A stretch of 64,000 nt of DNA from Gammaproteobacteria bacterium LSUCC0112. GTDB taxonomy: Bacteria > Pseudomonadota > Gammaproteobacteria > Pseudomonadales > Pseudohongiellaceae. Shown piece after piece: positions 8,984 to 18,848 of the stretch (its first letter is position 1; every line of letters begins with the position of its first letter). Made by a program: the position numbers and the translations under genes. The stretch is from the NCBI GenBank assembly GCA_004535785.1, contig SPIB01000001.1:43033-107032 (forward strand), written 5' to 3'. Under the pieces are notes generated by a model. It was not told where the DNA came from. It saw only the letters and a program-made list of their open reading frames with translations, and searched no databases.

Positions 8984-10213
8984 ATGCTCAATATTATTTG
9001 GACTGGTTTTTTCCTGCTTGGCTTTCTGGCAGCGTTATGGCAGTGGTTTTCCGGCCAAAATCCGGCCGTGTTCAATGACGTCATGGCCAGTATGTTTGAT
9101 ATGGCCTCGCTGTCGGTTGAAATTGCCATCGGCCTGATTGGATTGATGGCCTTGTGGCTGGGCCTGTTCCGCATTGCCGAACACAGTGGACTGATTGGTT
9201 TGATCGCCCGCGCGGTGACACCATTGTTTACCCGTTTGATGCCTGAAGTACCAGCCGGTCATCCCGCCATGGGTTCCATTACCATGAACCTGGCGGCCAA
9301 CATGCTGGGACTGGATAATGCTGCAACGCCCATGGGCCTGAAGGCCATGCAGGATCTGCAGAGCCTGAACCCCGATAAAGAAACCGCCTCCGACGCCCAG
9401 ATTCTGTTTCTGGTGCTGAACACGTCTGCCGTCACGCTGCTGCCCGTGACCATCTTTTTATATCGCGCCCAGCAAGGTTCGCCCGAGCCTGCGATTGTGT
9501 TTTTGCCCATTTTGATGGCAACCTGTGCTTCAACACTGGCGGGTTTGCTGGCAGTCGCCTGGATACAAAAAATCCGACTGCGCGATCCGGTACTGCTCGC
9601 CTGGTTTGGTGGCTTTGCCGTGTTGATGGCGCTTTTTTTAAGTTGGATTGTCAGTTTGCCCCCCGCGCAGTTGTCAGATCGCTCGGCGTTGATTGGCAAT
9701 TTGCTGTTGCTCAGTACCGTGTGTCTTTTTCTGATCTCCGGCATACAACGCAAACTGGATTGTTACAGTGTGTTTATCGACGGCGCCAAAGAAGGCTTTG
9801 AGGTTGCGGTCAGGCTGATTCCCTTCCTGTTGGCCATGTTGGTGGCTATCGGCGTGTTCAGGGCCAGTGGCTGTCTGGATCTGTTGTTGTCTGCCATACG
9901 CTGGTTGGTGAGTGCACTGCAGATGGATACCGGTTTTGTTGACGCGCTGCCCACGGCGTTTATGAAACCCCTCAGCGGCAGCGGTGCCCGGGCCATGTTG
10001 CTGGAAACCATGGCGACCCATGGTGTCGACTCGTTTGCTGCCCGCACGGCCGCTACCATACAAGGCAGCACCGAAACCACGTTTTATGTGTTGGCCGTTT
10101 ATTTTGGCAGCGTCGGCATTCGCAAAACCCGTCATGCCATTGGCTGTGGGCTTTTTGCGGACTTTGCAGGTATTACTGCCGCGATTTTGGCAAGCTACTG
10201 GTTTTTTGGATAA
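8984..10213 (+). CDS. Nucleoside-recognition (Gate) domain membrane protein, SpmA/SpmB-like fusion
   Basis: A 409-residue polytopic membrane protein. The N-terminal half resembles SpmA, with MGSITMNLAANMLGLDNAATPMGL-like features at residues ~92-115. The C-terminal half resembles SpmB, with FLLAMLVAIGVFRASG, FMKPLSGSGARAM and QGSTETTFYV. Each half is one nucleoside-recognition domain. In Bacillus the two halves are separate spore-maturation genes. The fused form is common in non-sporulating Gram-negatives, where transport or dehydration-linked roles are unproven. It begins 30 bp after the NIPSNAP gene. Confidence 0.88.
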   Translation: MLNIIWTGFFLLGFLAALWQWFSGQNPAVFNDVMASMFDMASLSVEIAIGLIGLMALWLGLFRIAEHSGLIGLIARAVTPLFTRLMPEVPAGHPAMGSITMNLAANMLGLDNAATPMGLKAMQDLQSLNPDKETASDAQILFLVLNTSAVTLLPVTIFLYRAQQGSPEPAIVFLPILMATCASTLAGLLAVAWIQKIRLRDPVLLAWFGGFAVLMALFLSWIVSLPPAQLSDRSALIGNLLLLSTVCLFLISGIQRKLDCYSVFIDGAKEGFEVAVRLIPFLLAMLVAIGVFRASGCLDLLLSAIRWLVSALQMDTGFVDALPTAFMKPLSGSGARAMLLETMATHGVDSFAARTAATIQGSTETTFYVLAVYFGSVGIRKTRHAIGCGLFADFAGITAAILASYWFFG

Positions 10214-10279
10214 AAAAATGAGGGGGAATATTCAGGGTATCTTTTCAAGGTTTCAGTAAAATTCTGGCGCGCGCGCCGA

Positions 10280-10285
10280 TATAAT
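10280..10285 (+). promoter_or_regulatory. Candidate -10 box for the lipoprotein operon
   Basis: A perfect TATAAT lies 55 bp before the ATG at 10340. The -35 region around 10256-10262 is A/T-rich but poor. The 12-bp palindrome GGCGCGCGCGCC (10266-10277) lies between the two positions and may be a regulator site or chance. Confidence 0.4.
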
Positions 10286-10339
10286 CAGGACATACCGCAG
10301 CCTCTGGCTGACAGAAGATCAAACAACAAGGATTCATCC

Positions 10340-11038
10340 ATGACATCAAGACTTGTTAAGGTGCTTTTTTCCGGCGCTCTGCTACTTAGCACACTGGCCG
10401 CCTGCCAGAGTGGTTATAACCCACAACCACGTGCCGTCATGTTCCCTGCCAGCGAGCAACTGGTGCTGCGTTCAGCGGCGCATTGGGATGCATTGGCAGC
10501 CAATGAAGCAGCGGCGATCTGGCAGTTGATCCCGGCCTCCTCTCTGGTTGGATTACCGCCGGCCAGCAGCAGCCACAGTCCCTTCGAACAGGCCTACCGC
10601 AACATGCTCACCTCGCACCTGGTGTCCAATGGCCTGCAGCTGGCAGTGACCCCAAGCAGTGCGGTGTATCAGGTAGATTACGACGTACAGGTGATCCGCC
10701 ATACTGAACGTGAAACGTTGTTGCCGCGCCCCGGCGTTGCATCAGCGGCCTTTGCAATCGGCGCCATCGGTTACAGCGTCGGTAATTGGAACAATCAGGG
10801 GCTTGCCGCCATCCCGTTGGCACTGGGGATGGAAATGGTCAGCCTGTTCTGGCGAGATACCAGCAGCTCAGTCACCGAGGTGTTGATCAACAGCCGTGTG
10901 CATGATGGCGTGCGCTTGCTGGCGGCCGATTCGCGCGTGTACTATTTTATGGATGAGGATCAGCATAACTTCACCGGCGGCGGTCGCGCTTTCCAGGTGG
11001 TCTCCGGTAACACTTCAGTCAATGCCGGAGCGCAATAA
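10340..11038 (+). CDS. Lipoprotein of unknown function
   Basis: 232 residues with lipobox LAAC at about residues 19-22. The mature part has a folded domain and a short hydrophobic stretch (residues ~133-150, PGVASAAFAIGAIGYSVG). I do not recognise the family. It is followed after two bases by a FlgO-like lipoprotein gene and probably forms an operon with it. A good -10 box and AAGGA ribosome-binding site precede it. A role at the outer membrane is inferred only from lipidation. Confidence 0.7.
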   Translation: MTSRLVKVLFSGALLLSTLAACQSGYNPQPRAVMFPASEQLVLRSAAHWDALAANEAAAIWQLIPASSLVGLPPASSSHSPFEQAYRNMLTSHLVSNGLQLAVTPSSAVYQVDYDVQVIRHTERETLLPRPGVASAAFAIGAIGYSVGNWNNQGLAAIPLALGMEMVSLFWRDTSSSVTEVLINSRVHDGVRLLAADSRVYYFMDEDQHNFTGGGRAFQVVSGNTSVNAGAQ

Positions 11039-11040
11039 TC

Positions 11041-11580
11041 ATGATTAACCTGTCTTTGCGTAACAGTGCCGTGCTGGTCACTCTGTTGCTTCTGATGAAC
11101 GCCTGTGCATCCGATCGTATTCCCGGCCCCAATAACCGTATGATTGCCAGCCATCATGACGCTGCGCGTTATCTGGTGCGAATGGCCGGTGCCGATCTGC
11201 AGCCTAACAGCAAGTTGATCGCCGCCAGTTTTGCCGACGTGAACAATCTGACCACATCCTCCACGTTCGGCCGTATGGCATCCCAGCAACTGGTGTCCTC
11301 CTTTGTGATTCAGGGGTACTCCTTTGTTGAAATGCTGATGCGCAACAGTATCTATATTGACAGTCGTGAAGGGGAATTCCTGTTGTCACGCGAAGTGGCT
11401 GATCTCAGTACCGAACACAACGCACCCGTTGTGCTGGTCGGCACCTATGCGGTTGCGGACGACAATATTTTTGTCACGGCAAAACTGATTCGTACGGCAG
11501 ATAACGTCATTGTGGCCTCGTATGACTACGCGGTGCCTTACACACGAGATATGAGAACCCTGCTTCGCCCCGTGCGTTAA
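11041..11580 (+). CDS. FlgO-like outer-membrane lipoprotein
   Basis: 179 residues with lipobox MNAC at about residues 19-22. The pattern matches the FlgO domain: an early strand LIAASFADVN, then FGRMASQQLVSSFVIQGYSFVEM, then EHNAPVVLVGTYAVADDNIFVTAKLIRTADNVIVASYDY. FlgO proteins are flagellum-associated in Vibrio, but the domain also occurs in lipoproteins outside flagellar loci. No flagellar gene is nearby, so a flagellar role is not implied. It follows the previous lipoprotein gene by two bases. Confidence 0.75.
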   Translation: MINLSLRNSAVLVTLLLLMNACASDRIPGPNNRMIASHHDAARYLVRMAGADLQPNSKLIAASFADVNNLTTSSTFGRMASQQLVSSFVIQGYSFVEMLMRNSIYIDSREGEFLLSREVADLSTEHNAPVVLVGTYAVADDNIFVTAKLIRTADNVIVASYDYAVPYTRDMRTLLRPVR

Positions 11581-11642
11581 AGATCCGTTGCTGGCCGCAA
11601 GCGAATTGAGCTTTGCGGCCAAATATGCTTAGATCAGCGCCC

Positions 11643-12686
11643 ATGAAAAACAAAATAACGATACTTCTGATTTCTGCCCTGTTGTTAGCGGCCTGCTCCG
11701 AAGAGCTGGCCAATACCCGTCGTTATGTATTGACCACCGCCACCACCGGCGGTGCGTATTATCCGATTGGTGTGGCGATCGCCACGATTACCAAATCCCG
11801 CCTCGGCCCATCGCACGGTATCACGCTGTCTGCCATCAGTTCCGCTGGCTCGCTGGAAAACATCAAACTGCTGCGTGACAATCAAGCGCAATTTGCCCTG
11901 TTGCAAGGACCCTTTGCAGCTTGGGGCTGGAACGGGGAAGGCCCCATCAGCCGCCCGCAGCAAGGCCTGCGTTCGATGGCGGCTGTCTGGCAGAATGTTG
12001 AACACTTTGTGTTGACCAGCGATCTGGCACCCACCGGGTATATGCAGGACATGAACACACTCGATGGTCAGCGTTACGTGCTCGGTGCACGCAATTCAGG
12101 CGCCGAACAAACCGGGCGTTATATTCTGGAATCGTTGGGTATTGACTACGAGCGCCGCTTGTCGTTGGCCTGGATGGGGTATGGCAACGCCGCCAATGCC
12201 ATGCAGGACGGTAACATAGTGGGCATGAACGTACCTGCCGGTGCCCCGGTCAGCGCCATTACTCAGGCCATGGCCCAAATGGGTGAACGTCTCACCCTGT
12301 TGGAATTCACCCAGCAAGATCTGGATGCCATCAATGAAAAGTATCCGTTGTGGGACTGGTATGAGTTTCCACCGGGCACCTACCCCAATCAGAATGAGGT
12401 GGTACGCACCATCGCCAGCCCCAATGTGCTGGCCGTACGCGCCGATATCCCTGAAGACGTGGTGTATGAAATCACACGTACGATCTGGGAGAACCTCTCC
12501 GCACTGCAAGAGATTCACGCAGCCACCAATGATATGAAACTGGAACTGGCTGTCACCGGATTGGGTGCTCCCTTGCACCCCGGCGCCATACGTTATTACC
12601 GGGAAAAGGGACTCGATATTCCTGATCGTCTGATTTTACCGGGTGACGATCGTCCGGTGATGGTCAACCAAAACGCACAACAGTAG
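11643..12686 (+). CDS. TAXI-family TRAP transporter solute-binding lipoprotein
   Basis: A 347-residue periplasmic binding protein. ATG 11643 gives a lipoprotein signal with lipobox LAAC. The upstream in-frame TTG at 11613 has no better context. The family hallmark TTATTGGAYYPIG near the mature N-terminus is present, as are SSAGSLENIKLLRDNQAQFALLQ and the late HPGAIRYYREKG. TAXI proteins capture small organic acids such as glutamate or related anions and deliver them to a fused DctM-type permease. That permease is encoded 9 bp downstream. The specific substrate cannot be told. Confidence 0.9.
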   Translation: MKNKITILLISALLLAACSEELANTRRYVLTTATTGGAYYPIGVAIATITKSRLGPSHGITLSAISSAGSLENIKLLRDNQAQFALLQGPFAAWGWNGEGPISRPQQGLRSMAAVWQNVEHFVLTSDLAPTGYMQDMNTLDGQRYVLGARNSGAEQTGRYILESLGIDYERRLSLAWMGYGNAANAMQDGNIVGMNVPAGAPVSAITQAMAQMGERLTLLEFTQQDLDAINEKYPLWDWYEFPPGTYPNQNEVVRTIASPNVLAVRADIPEDVVYEITRTIWENLSALQEIHAATNDMKLELAVTGLGAPLHPGAIRYYREKGLDIPDRLILPGDDRPVMVNQNAQQ

Positions 12687-12695
12687 AGCCATCGT

Positions 12696-14735
12696 ATGAA
12701 AACTCCCCTGCTCAAGTGGGCTGCCTTTCTGTTTGCCCTGTTCCATGTGTACGCCAATGTGTTTGCGACCATTCCGGAACTCTGGTTCTCGGCGATCCAC
12801 TTTGGTGGTTTTGCCGTGTTATGTGCACTGTCCGGCAATGAACCAACTTTAAATCAACCCAAGCCCTCACTGCTGTTTCAAACAATCAACATCGTACTAG
12901 CCGTATTGGCAGTCTTGGTGACCGCTTACCTGATCTTGTTTGAGGATGCACTGTACGCCCGCGAAGCCGAGTTTGTGTTGTCCGACTACGTGGTCACAAG
13001 TATCGCTGTGTTGCTCGCAATCGAGATGACCCGGCGCACCACCGGATGGTTTATGCCCATCCTGATTTTGATTTCACTCAGTTATATCCTGTTTTTGGGC
13101 AACTACATCTCGGGTGTGTTTGCGTTCCCGGGCTTGAGTCTGGAAACCGTGTTATACCGCAGTTATTTTGGTGAAGATGGCATGTTTGGTAGCACTGCCA
13201 ATATCTCCGCCACGTTTGTGTTTATGTACATTTTGTTTGGCTCCTTCTTGCTGAAATCCGGCGGCGGCGAGTTTATCGTGAATTTTGCACGCTGCCTGGC
13301 GGGTCGGTTTACGGGTGGCGCAGGCATTGTTGCGGTGATTGGTTCAGGTTTGATGGGATCTGTTTCCGGTTCAGCCGTCGCCAACACGGTCTCCACCGGG
13401 GTGATTACCATTCCGATGATGAATAAATCCGGATTCAGTCCGCAATTCTCAGCGGGCGTTGTTGCGGCCTCCTCCACCGGTGGGGCCATGATGCCGCCCA
13501 TCATGGGCGCCGGGGCCTTTGTAATGGCCAGTTATACGCAAATCTCTTACCTCACCATCATTGCCGTGTCCGTGCTGCCAGCATTGCTGTATTACCTGAC
13601 AGTGATCTTTTTTGTGCGCATTGAAGCCAACCGACTCGGTATTAAAGTCGATAAAAAAGGTGACCATGAAAGTGTCTGGGCAGTCGTCAAAGGCGGTTGG
13701 CATTTTATTATTCCACTGATGGTGCTGGTGGGTTTGCTGGTGGCCGGGTACACACCGATTCGCGCGGCAGCCGTGGCCATTCTGGCGGTGATTGCCGCAT
13801 CCTGGCTGTCCAAAAATCCGATGAAATGGCAGGGTATATTTGATGCCACCGTCGAGGGCGTGCGGTCGGGCGTGTCCACTGCCTTGCTGCTGGTGGCCGT
13901 TGGTCTTATCATCAACGTCGTGACCACCACCGGCGTTGGCAATGCCTTTTCGCTGATGATTGTGGAATGGGCACAAGGCAGTCTGTTTATCACGCTGGTG
14001 CTGATTGCGCTGGCGTCGCTGGTGCTCGGCATGGGTCTGCCGGTCACGGCGGCGTATATTGTGCTGGCGACGTTGTCTGCGCCGATCCTGTTTGACCTGA
14101 TTGCCCAGGAACAGATGTTGATGGCCTTGAGCGCGCCGGATCTGCCGGCCAGCGTCGTCGCCACACTGAATCTGTTTGGTGGCGATGTGCTGCTGGCCCT
14201 TCAGGAAATGCCGCTGGAAATGCGGCAACTGTTGCGTGAAGAACTGCTCAGCCCCGAGTTGCTGGCCGGCATGTTGCTCAGTGCCCACCTGATTATTTTC
14301 TGGTTATCACAGGACAGTAACGTGACCCCGCCCGTCTGCCTGGCCTCGTTTGCGGCTGCGGGCATTGCCGGCACTCCCCCCATGGCAACCGGCATGACGT
14401 CCTGGAAACTCGCCAAGGGTTTATATCTGGTACCGTTGTTATTTGCTTACTCACCCATCATTACTGGTACCTGGCCAGAGCGTATTTATGTGTTTGTGTG
14501 GGCCTGTATGGGTTTGTATGCACTGTGTGGCGTGCTGCAATGGCGGCTGGAACGGCCTCTTAATCTATTGACCGCGTCCATGTTGCTATTGGCAGCGTAT
14601 CTGTTGATGTGGTCACCGTTGGGACTTGCTTTTCACCTCGCCGGTGCAGGCTTGCTGTTTGCCGTGGTATTGTGGCAACGTTTCCAACGACGTCAGGAAC
14701 ATAGTCAGCGGGAAGAAACACTTAACACTCAGTAG
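12696..14735 (+). CDS. TRAP transporter fused permease (4TM/12TM)
   Basis: A 679-residue integral membrane protein with about 16-18 hydrophobic segments, combining the small (DctQ-like) and large (DctM-like) TRAP subunits. DctM landmarks include GSGLMGSVSGSAVANTVSTG and STGGAMMPPIMGAGAF in the first half and ALASLVLGMGLPVTAAYIV in the second. It uses an ion gradient to import the solute delivered by the TAXI protein encoded immediately upstream. The late segment DSNVTPPVCLASFAAAGIAG is also typical of TAXI-type fused permeases. Confidence 0.93.
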   Translation: MKTPLLKWAAFLFALFHVYANVFATIPELWFSAIHFGGFAVLCALSGNEPTLNQPKPSLLFQTINIVLAVLAVLVTAYLILFEDALYAREAEFVLSDYVVTSIAVLLAIEMTRRTTGWFMPILILISLSYILFLGNYISGVFAFPGLSLETVLYRSYFGEDGMFGSTANISATFVFMYILFGSFLLKSGGGEFIVNFARCLAGRFTGGAGIVAVIGSGLMGSVSGSAVANTVSTGVITIPMMNKSGFSPQFSAGVVAASSTGGAMMPPIMGAGAFVMASYTQISYLTIIAVSVLPALLYYLTVIFFVRIEANRLGIKVDKKGDHESVWAVVKGGWHFIIPLMVLVGLLVAGYTPIRAAAVAILAVIAASWLSKNPMKWQGIFDATVEGVRSGVSTALLLVAVGLIINVVTTTGVGNAFSLMIVEWAQGSLFITLVLIALASLVLGMGLPVTAAYIVLATLSAPILFDLIAQEQMLMALSAPDLPASVVATLNLFGGDVLLALQEMPLEMRQLLREELLSPELLAGMLLSAHLIIFWLSQDSNVTPPVCLASFAAAGIAGTPPMATGMTSWKLAKGLYLVPLLFAYSPIITGTWPERIYVFVWACMGLYALCGVLQWRLERPLNLLTASMLLLAAYLLMWSPLGLAFHLAGAGLLFAVVLWQRFQRRQEHSQREETLNTQ

Positions 14736-14771
14736 CGTTGTTTGTATCAGCGGTTTTCAAGGGCGTCACGC

Positions 14772-15203
14772 ATGTTTTCTGAAAAAGAGCTGAATTTGGA
14801 AGAACACCAGTTGCGTGAGCAAATTCGCCGCCTGTCACCAGCGGAAAAAGCTATTTACGATGCGCTGGAAATTCCACGACTGAAACTGGCGTCAACCTAC
14901 GTCATGTTGAATTGGTTGTTTCCTTTGGGAGTCCACCACTTTTACCTGCGACGCTGGGGACGCGGGTTACTGGATGTATTTTTAAGTCTGAACGCTGGCT
15001 TGAGCCTGACACACTACTCTCCCTGGGGCGGACCCAGTCTGTTGATTGCCGGCATGATTTGTGTTGCCCTGCTGTTAATTGAGTTGCCACAGATGCTCAA
15101 CGCCCGTCTGCTGGTGCACAGTCGCAATATTCTGATGATGGCAAAATGCCTGCAGTCCGCGCGCCGCAGAGCGCTTAGAAACCAGGCCGGGTTGTCTCAA
15201 TGA
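14772..15203 (+). CDS. TM2-domain-like membrane protein
   Basis: 143 residues from ATG 14772, chosen over a TTG at 14742. A soluble N-terminal segment (~45 residues, rich in Glu/Arg) precedes two hydrophobic segments. LFPLGVHHFYLRRWGRGLLDVF is like the TM2 pattern G-x-H-xF-Y-xGR. The next gene starts in an ATGA overlap and encodes a DUF58 protein, so it is probably the first gene of the DUF58/transglutaminase/MoxR run. Its function is unknown. Confidence 0.65.
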   Translation: MFSEKELNLEEHQLREQIRRLSPAEKAIYDALEIPRLKLASTYVMLNWLFPLGVHHFYLRRWGRGLLDVFLSLNAGLSLTHYSPWGGPSLLIAGMICVALLLIELPQMLNARLLVHSRNILMMAKCLQSARRRALRNQAGLSQ

Positions 15204-16543
15204 GCCGATTGCACCCTTTTCAACAGTGTCTGTCCGACGTCCTGCATCGGTTATACGTGCGTGCTCAGCGCCTGTTTACGTGGTTTCCGTTCACCGTCAC
15301 GGGCGTGGCAGTGACACTGGTGTGTGTGCTGGCGCTGCAGGGATTTGGATACGGGCGCATGGATCTGGTGATCTTTGCACTCACCATTTGTGGGCTGAGT
15401 ATTGTTGGTTCCAGCGTGTTGATGGTGACGCTGAGCGGCGTGATGCTGCGCCTGCGTATCCGCAGCGCCATGCAGACACAGACGTATCCCCCCTTGAGTG
15501 CCGAAGCCGGTTTCCCCAATGTCAGTGGTTTTGTGCTGCCCGACTGGAGTTGGCTGCCGCTGATGTCGCTGGACTGGCAGGTGGTGAGCCCTGAAGGTCT
15601 GCTGACAATAAATCGTGCAGATCCTGAGACCGGTTTGTTGGAGGAAGAAATCACGCCGGCGCAGCGCTGTCTCAGTACCACGGTGACACGCCGTTTTGTA
15701 CTGCGCGACGTGCTGGGACTTTGCCAGTTTTCCTGGCAGGAAACATCGCCAGCGCACTGGCAGATTCTGCCGCTGACCGGCAAACTGCGCACCCTGCCGG
15801 TATTGCGCTCCATGGATGCCGAAGATGGCATACCTAACCCGGCAGGTCTGCCTGAGGGCGACCGTATGGATATTCGCCGTTATGCCCCCGGCGATTCCAC
15901 CCGCGATATCCTCTGGCGTGTGTATGCCCGTAACCGGCACCTGAACGTGCGCCTGGCCGAGCGTAGTGTGTTTTACGCAGAACGCACGCTGGCTTACCTG
16001 ATCACCGGCCCGCAGGACGAGGCAGCCGCCGGCGTGGCACGCTTTGCCGTCAGTCATGGCGCACTGGGTTCACCGTGGGTGTTTGGTGCCGACGGCAGTG
16101 ATTATGTGGCGAGTACCGCGACCTCCGCCCTGCCCTTGATTGCCGGCTCACGCAAACCCGGACAACAAAACCCTTACGGGCTGGAAGAATTTTTGCGCAA
16201 TCAAGGTCAACAGAGTAATGCTGGCGCACACAGTGCCTGCATCATTTTTGCGCCCGCCACTCAAGGGCCATGGGTCGAGCAGCTGCAGCATACCCTGACG
16301 CGTTTTGCTGGCCCGTTTACCGTGGTGCTGGCAGCCGATGGGTTAGTTAACGACAGCAAGACGTCCCTGAGTAAAACGCTCAAAAAGCTGTTGCTCGATA
16401 GGCCAGCGCAGAATGAACCTGTGGGTGTCGCCAGCGCAGGTGTTCAGCAGTTGATGGCACAATTCAGTCGTCAGGGCGCTTATGTACTGTTGATCGACAG
16501 GCAAAGCGGACAGTCTTTTGACCAGCGTTTGAAAAGGGTTTAA
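15200..16543 (+). CDS. DUF58 domain protein
   Basis: 447 residues with two N-terminal transmembrane helices (about 27-45 and 50-75). The DUF58 signature follows in the middle: RMDIRRYAPGDSTRDILWRVYAR, then LNVRLAERS. DUF58 proteins are regularly encoded with MoxR ATPases and transglutaminase-like membrane proteins, and the domain is related to von Willebrand A folds. The gene overlaps both neighbours (ATGA upstream, TAATG downstream), so tight co-expression is expected. The C-terminal half (~300-447) is less typical. Confidence 0.85.
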   Translation: MSRLHPFQQCLSDVLHRLYVRAQRLFTWFPFTVTGVAVTLVCVLALQGFGYGRMDLVIFALTICGLSIVGSSVLMVTLSGVMLRLRIRSAMQTQTYPPLSAEAGFPNVSGFVLPDWSWLPLMSLDWQVVSPEGLLTINRADPETGLLEEEITPAQRCLSTTVTRRFVLRDVLGLCQFSWQETSPAHWQILPLTGKLRTLPVLRSMDAEDGIPNPAGLPEGDRMDIRRYAPGDSTRDILWRVYARNRHLNVRLAERSVFYAERTLAYLITGPQDEAAAGVARFAVSHGALGSPWVFGADGSDYVASTATSALPLIAGSRKPGQQNPYGLEEFLRNQGQQSNAGAHSACIIFAPATQGPWVEQLQHTLTRFAGPFTVVLAADGLVNDSKTSLSKTLKKLLLDRPAQNEPVGVASAGVQQLMAQFSRQGAYVLLIDRQSGQSFDQRLKRV

Positions 16544-18771
16544 TGTCCAACGCCATGAATAACACGCTCAGCCAGACAACATCCAATTCGCCGGCAAGCG
16601 CCGTCAAACCCGTACAAGGCCTGATACGCGGCGTCATCCTCGCCTTGGCCTGCTGGGTATTAAGCACGCCACTCACCACGGTCACCGGCTCCACCGCCGC
16701 GGCAGTGGGTTGTCTGTTTGCCTGCCTGTGGATGGACAGGCAACTGAGAACATCGACCTTGCTGCAACTGCGCGCACCGGCATTGCTGCTGATACTGGCG
16801 GTGGGTTTGGTGCTGACCAGCACCTTGACCACTCTGTTAGTGCAAAGCGCAGTGCTGGCCAATCTGCTGGGCGCCATTGTGTTGTACCAGAGTGGGCAAT
16901 CGCTGTTCTGGTTTGCGCTGGCAGCCAGCGTCGCCATCGCCTTGCGGCATACTGCCCGGCGCCACAGCTGGGGTGCCATCCCGGAACTGTTGTTTGTGGC
17001 CAGTGCCTTTGTTATCACGCTGGCGGCTCACCAGCGCGGCATGATTGATCGCCCGTATTTTATCGGCGACTTCGCCCTGATCCGCGGCATGGATCCCACT
17101 ACCATTTTGATGGGGATAGGTGTTGCCGCCGTGCTGGCGCTGGCGGTGTTACTGATGATGGAAAACCAGCATCGACGCTTGCCCTACAATGCCAGCATTC
17201 TGGCGGTGCTGTGTTTTTCGCTGCTGTTTTATGTGCAATTTTTTGGACTGCCAACGCCACAACTGACCAATGACCTTGGCCTTACCGGCACCGAGGGCAG
17301 CGGCAGCAGTGCCAACAATGACAGCCCGTTCCGCGATGGTGAAAACAATGCCAGTGATCGCGAGGCACCGGTGGCGATTGTGTTGTTCCGAGACGACTAT
17401 GAACCTGCGAGTGGTGCCTATTACTTCCGGGAGTCCGCCTATTCCGAATTTAACGGCACGTTATTATGGACAGCAGAAAATCCTGACCTGGATCAGGATC
17501 TGGTGGACCGATTCCCGTCCAGTCCCATCGATGTGTCAAACGAAGTACCCGCCCAGCAGTTACGACGACGCGTCACCACCACCATCGGCCTGCTTGCCCC
17601 CCATCGCAGCCCGTTTGGCCTGGATGCGCCCGTCCGTTTTGAACCGGCGCCCAACCCCAACAGTCTGCGGTTCCGACAGACGTTTACCGTGGAGTCGCTG
17701 GTACCCGAATTTGAGTTCCCGGATCTGATTGGCCGCAAAGCCGGTTCAAGCACCTGGACATTGCAGCAGTGGGCTGAGTATCTGGAGATGCCCGACGATC
17801 CGCGATACGGCGAGTTTGCGAGACAACTAACCGCAACGCTGCGCCCTGAATTCGCTGATGATCCGTATGCCAAAGCCATGGCCATCAAAGCCTGGCTGGA
17901 TGAAAACGGCATTTACAGCCTCAAAAATGAACACGCGTACGCGGTTGATCCGGCAGCCTCGTTCCTGTTTGGTGATTTGACGGGATACTGTGTGCATTTT
18001 GCCTATTCCGCCACCTACCTGTACCGCAGCCTTGGTATTCCGGCACGCGTGGGGGTGGGTTACTCGGTACCGTCTGCCAATCGTGCCGGTGGCTCGGCCT
18101 TGTTGATTCAAGCCGTGAATGGCCATGCTTGGCCGGAGATATATCTGGAAGATCTGGGCTGGGTCATTGTGGATCCTGCACCGAGACAAACACTGGTTGA
18201 TATGAGTGTTGACCCACAGGATTCCCTGCAACAATTACTCGGCGATATGTTGCGCGACGATGCGGCTTTCCAGGCGTTTCTGGATGATCAGGCCGGTGCG
18301 TCCGCCATCAACTGGGCATTGACACTGCGGCTGGCGAGTGCGCTGGTGTTTGCGCTGTTGTTACTGGCGTATGCCATCAAAATGTACCGTGTCAGTTGTA
18401 TCGGTTGGGCAAATGAGCAGGCATTGTATCGACTGGCGTACCGCGCCGCACTGGACATACTCGCTGCGCATGGCATCGTGCGGCGCACCGGTGAAAGCCG
18501 TGAAGCCTTTGCGCGACGCGTTGCTCAAGGCCTGCCAGCGTTTCAGACGCTGAGTAACGCGCACCTGTCGGCCGCGCCAGGTTATGCGTTTGATCCGGCA
18601 CTTGTTATGGCGGGCGGCCACAAACACGCGGCATCAACGGTACCCGAATTCACCCGGCAACAATGGCAGCTGCAATTGGCAGACATGCGCGAACAACTGT
18701 GGACGCGGCAACGCTGGTGGCAAAAGATGCTGGCGATTGTGCACCCGGTTCCCTGGCTGCAGAGTCGTTAA
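16543..18771 (+). CDS. Transglutaminase-like membrane protein (TgpA-like)
   Basis: 742 residues with about six N-terminal helices (to residue ~235), a large periplasmic domain and a further helix around 590-610. The transglutaminase/cysteine-protease core is present with the triad C483 (in TGYCVHFAYS), H528 (in NGHAWPEIY) and D544 (in WVIVDPAP). This matches TgpA-type proteins of Pseudomonas, a periplasmic transglutaminase essential there. A cytoplasmic C-terminal DUF4129-like tail follows the last helix. It sits between DUF58 and MoxR genes, the usual arrangement. Confidence 0.9.
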   Translation: MSNAMNNTLSQTTSNSPASAVKPVQGLIRGVILALACWVLSTPLTTVTGSTAAAVGCLFACLWMDRQLRTSTLLQLRAPALLLILAVGLVLTSTLTTLLVQSAVLANLLGAIVLYQSGQSLFWFALAASVAIALRHTARRHSWGAIPELLFVASAFVITLAAHQRGMIDRPYFIGDFALIRGMDPTTILMGIGVAAVLALAVLLMMENQHRRLPYNASILAVLCFSLLFYVQFFGLPTPQLTNDLGLTGTEGSGSSANNDSPFRDGENNASDREAPVAIVLFRDDYEPASGAYYFRESAYSEFNGTLLWTAENPDLDQDLVDRFPSSPIDVSNEVPAQQLRRRVTTTIGLLAPHRSPFGLDAPVRFEPAPNPNSLRFRQTFTVESLVPEFEFPDLIGRKAGSSTWTLQQWAEYLEMPDDPRYGEFARQLTATLRPEFADDPYAKAMAIKAWLDENGIYSLKNEHAYAVDPAASFLFGDLTGYCVHFAYSATYLYRSLGIPARVGVGYSVPSANRAGGSALLIQAVNGHAWPEIYLEDLGWVIVDPAPRQTLVDMSVDPQDSLQQLLGDMLRDDAAFQAFLDDQAGASAINWALTLRLASALVFALLLLAYAIKMYRVSCIGWANEQALYRLAYRAALDILAAHGIVRRTGESREAFARRVAQGLPAFQTLSNAHLSAAPGYAFDPALVMAGGHKHAASTVPEFTRQQWQLQLADMREQLWTRQRWWQKMLAIVHPVPWLQSR

Positions 18772-18848
18772 TACGATGGCGCGAATCACACGCACTGTCG
18801 GCTGTTTTAAAAACCTGACAATCTAAAAACCTGTTCGTGGAGTCATGA

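Noticed and set aside
13449-14288. Minus-strand ORF (279 codons) opposite the TRAP permease
   Set aside because: Composition (His/Gln/Arg-rich) is that of a reverse-frame artefact of a membrane-protein gene.
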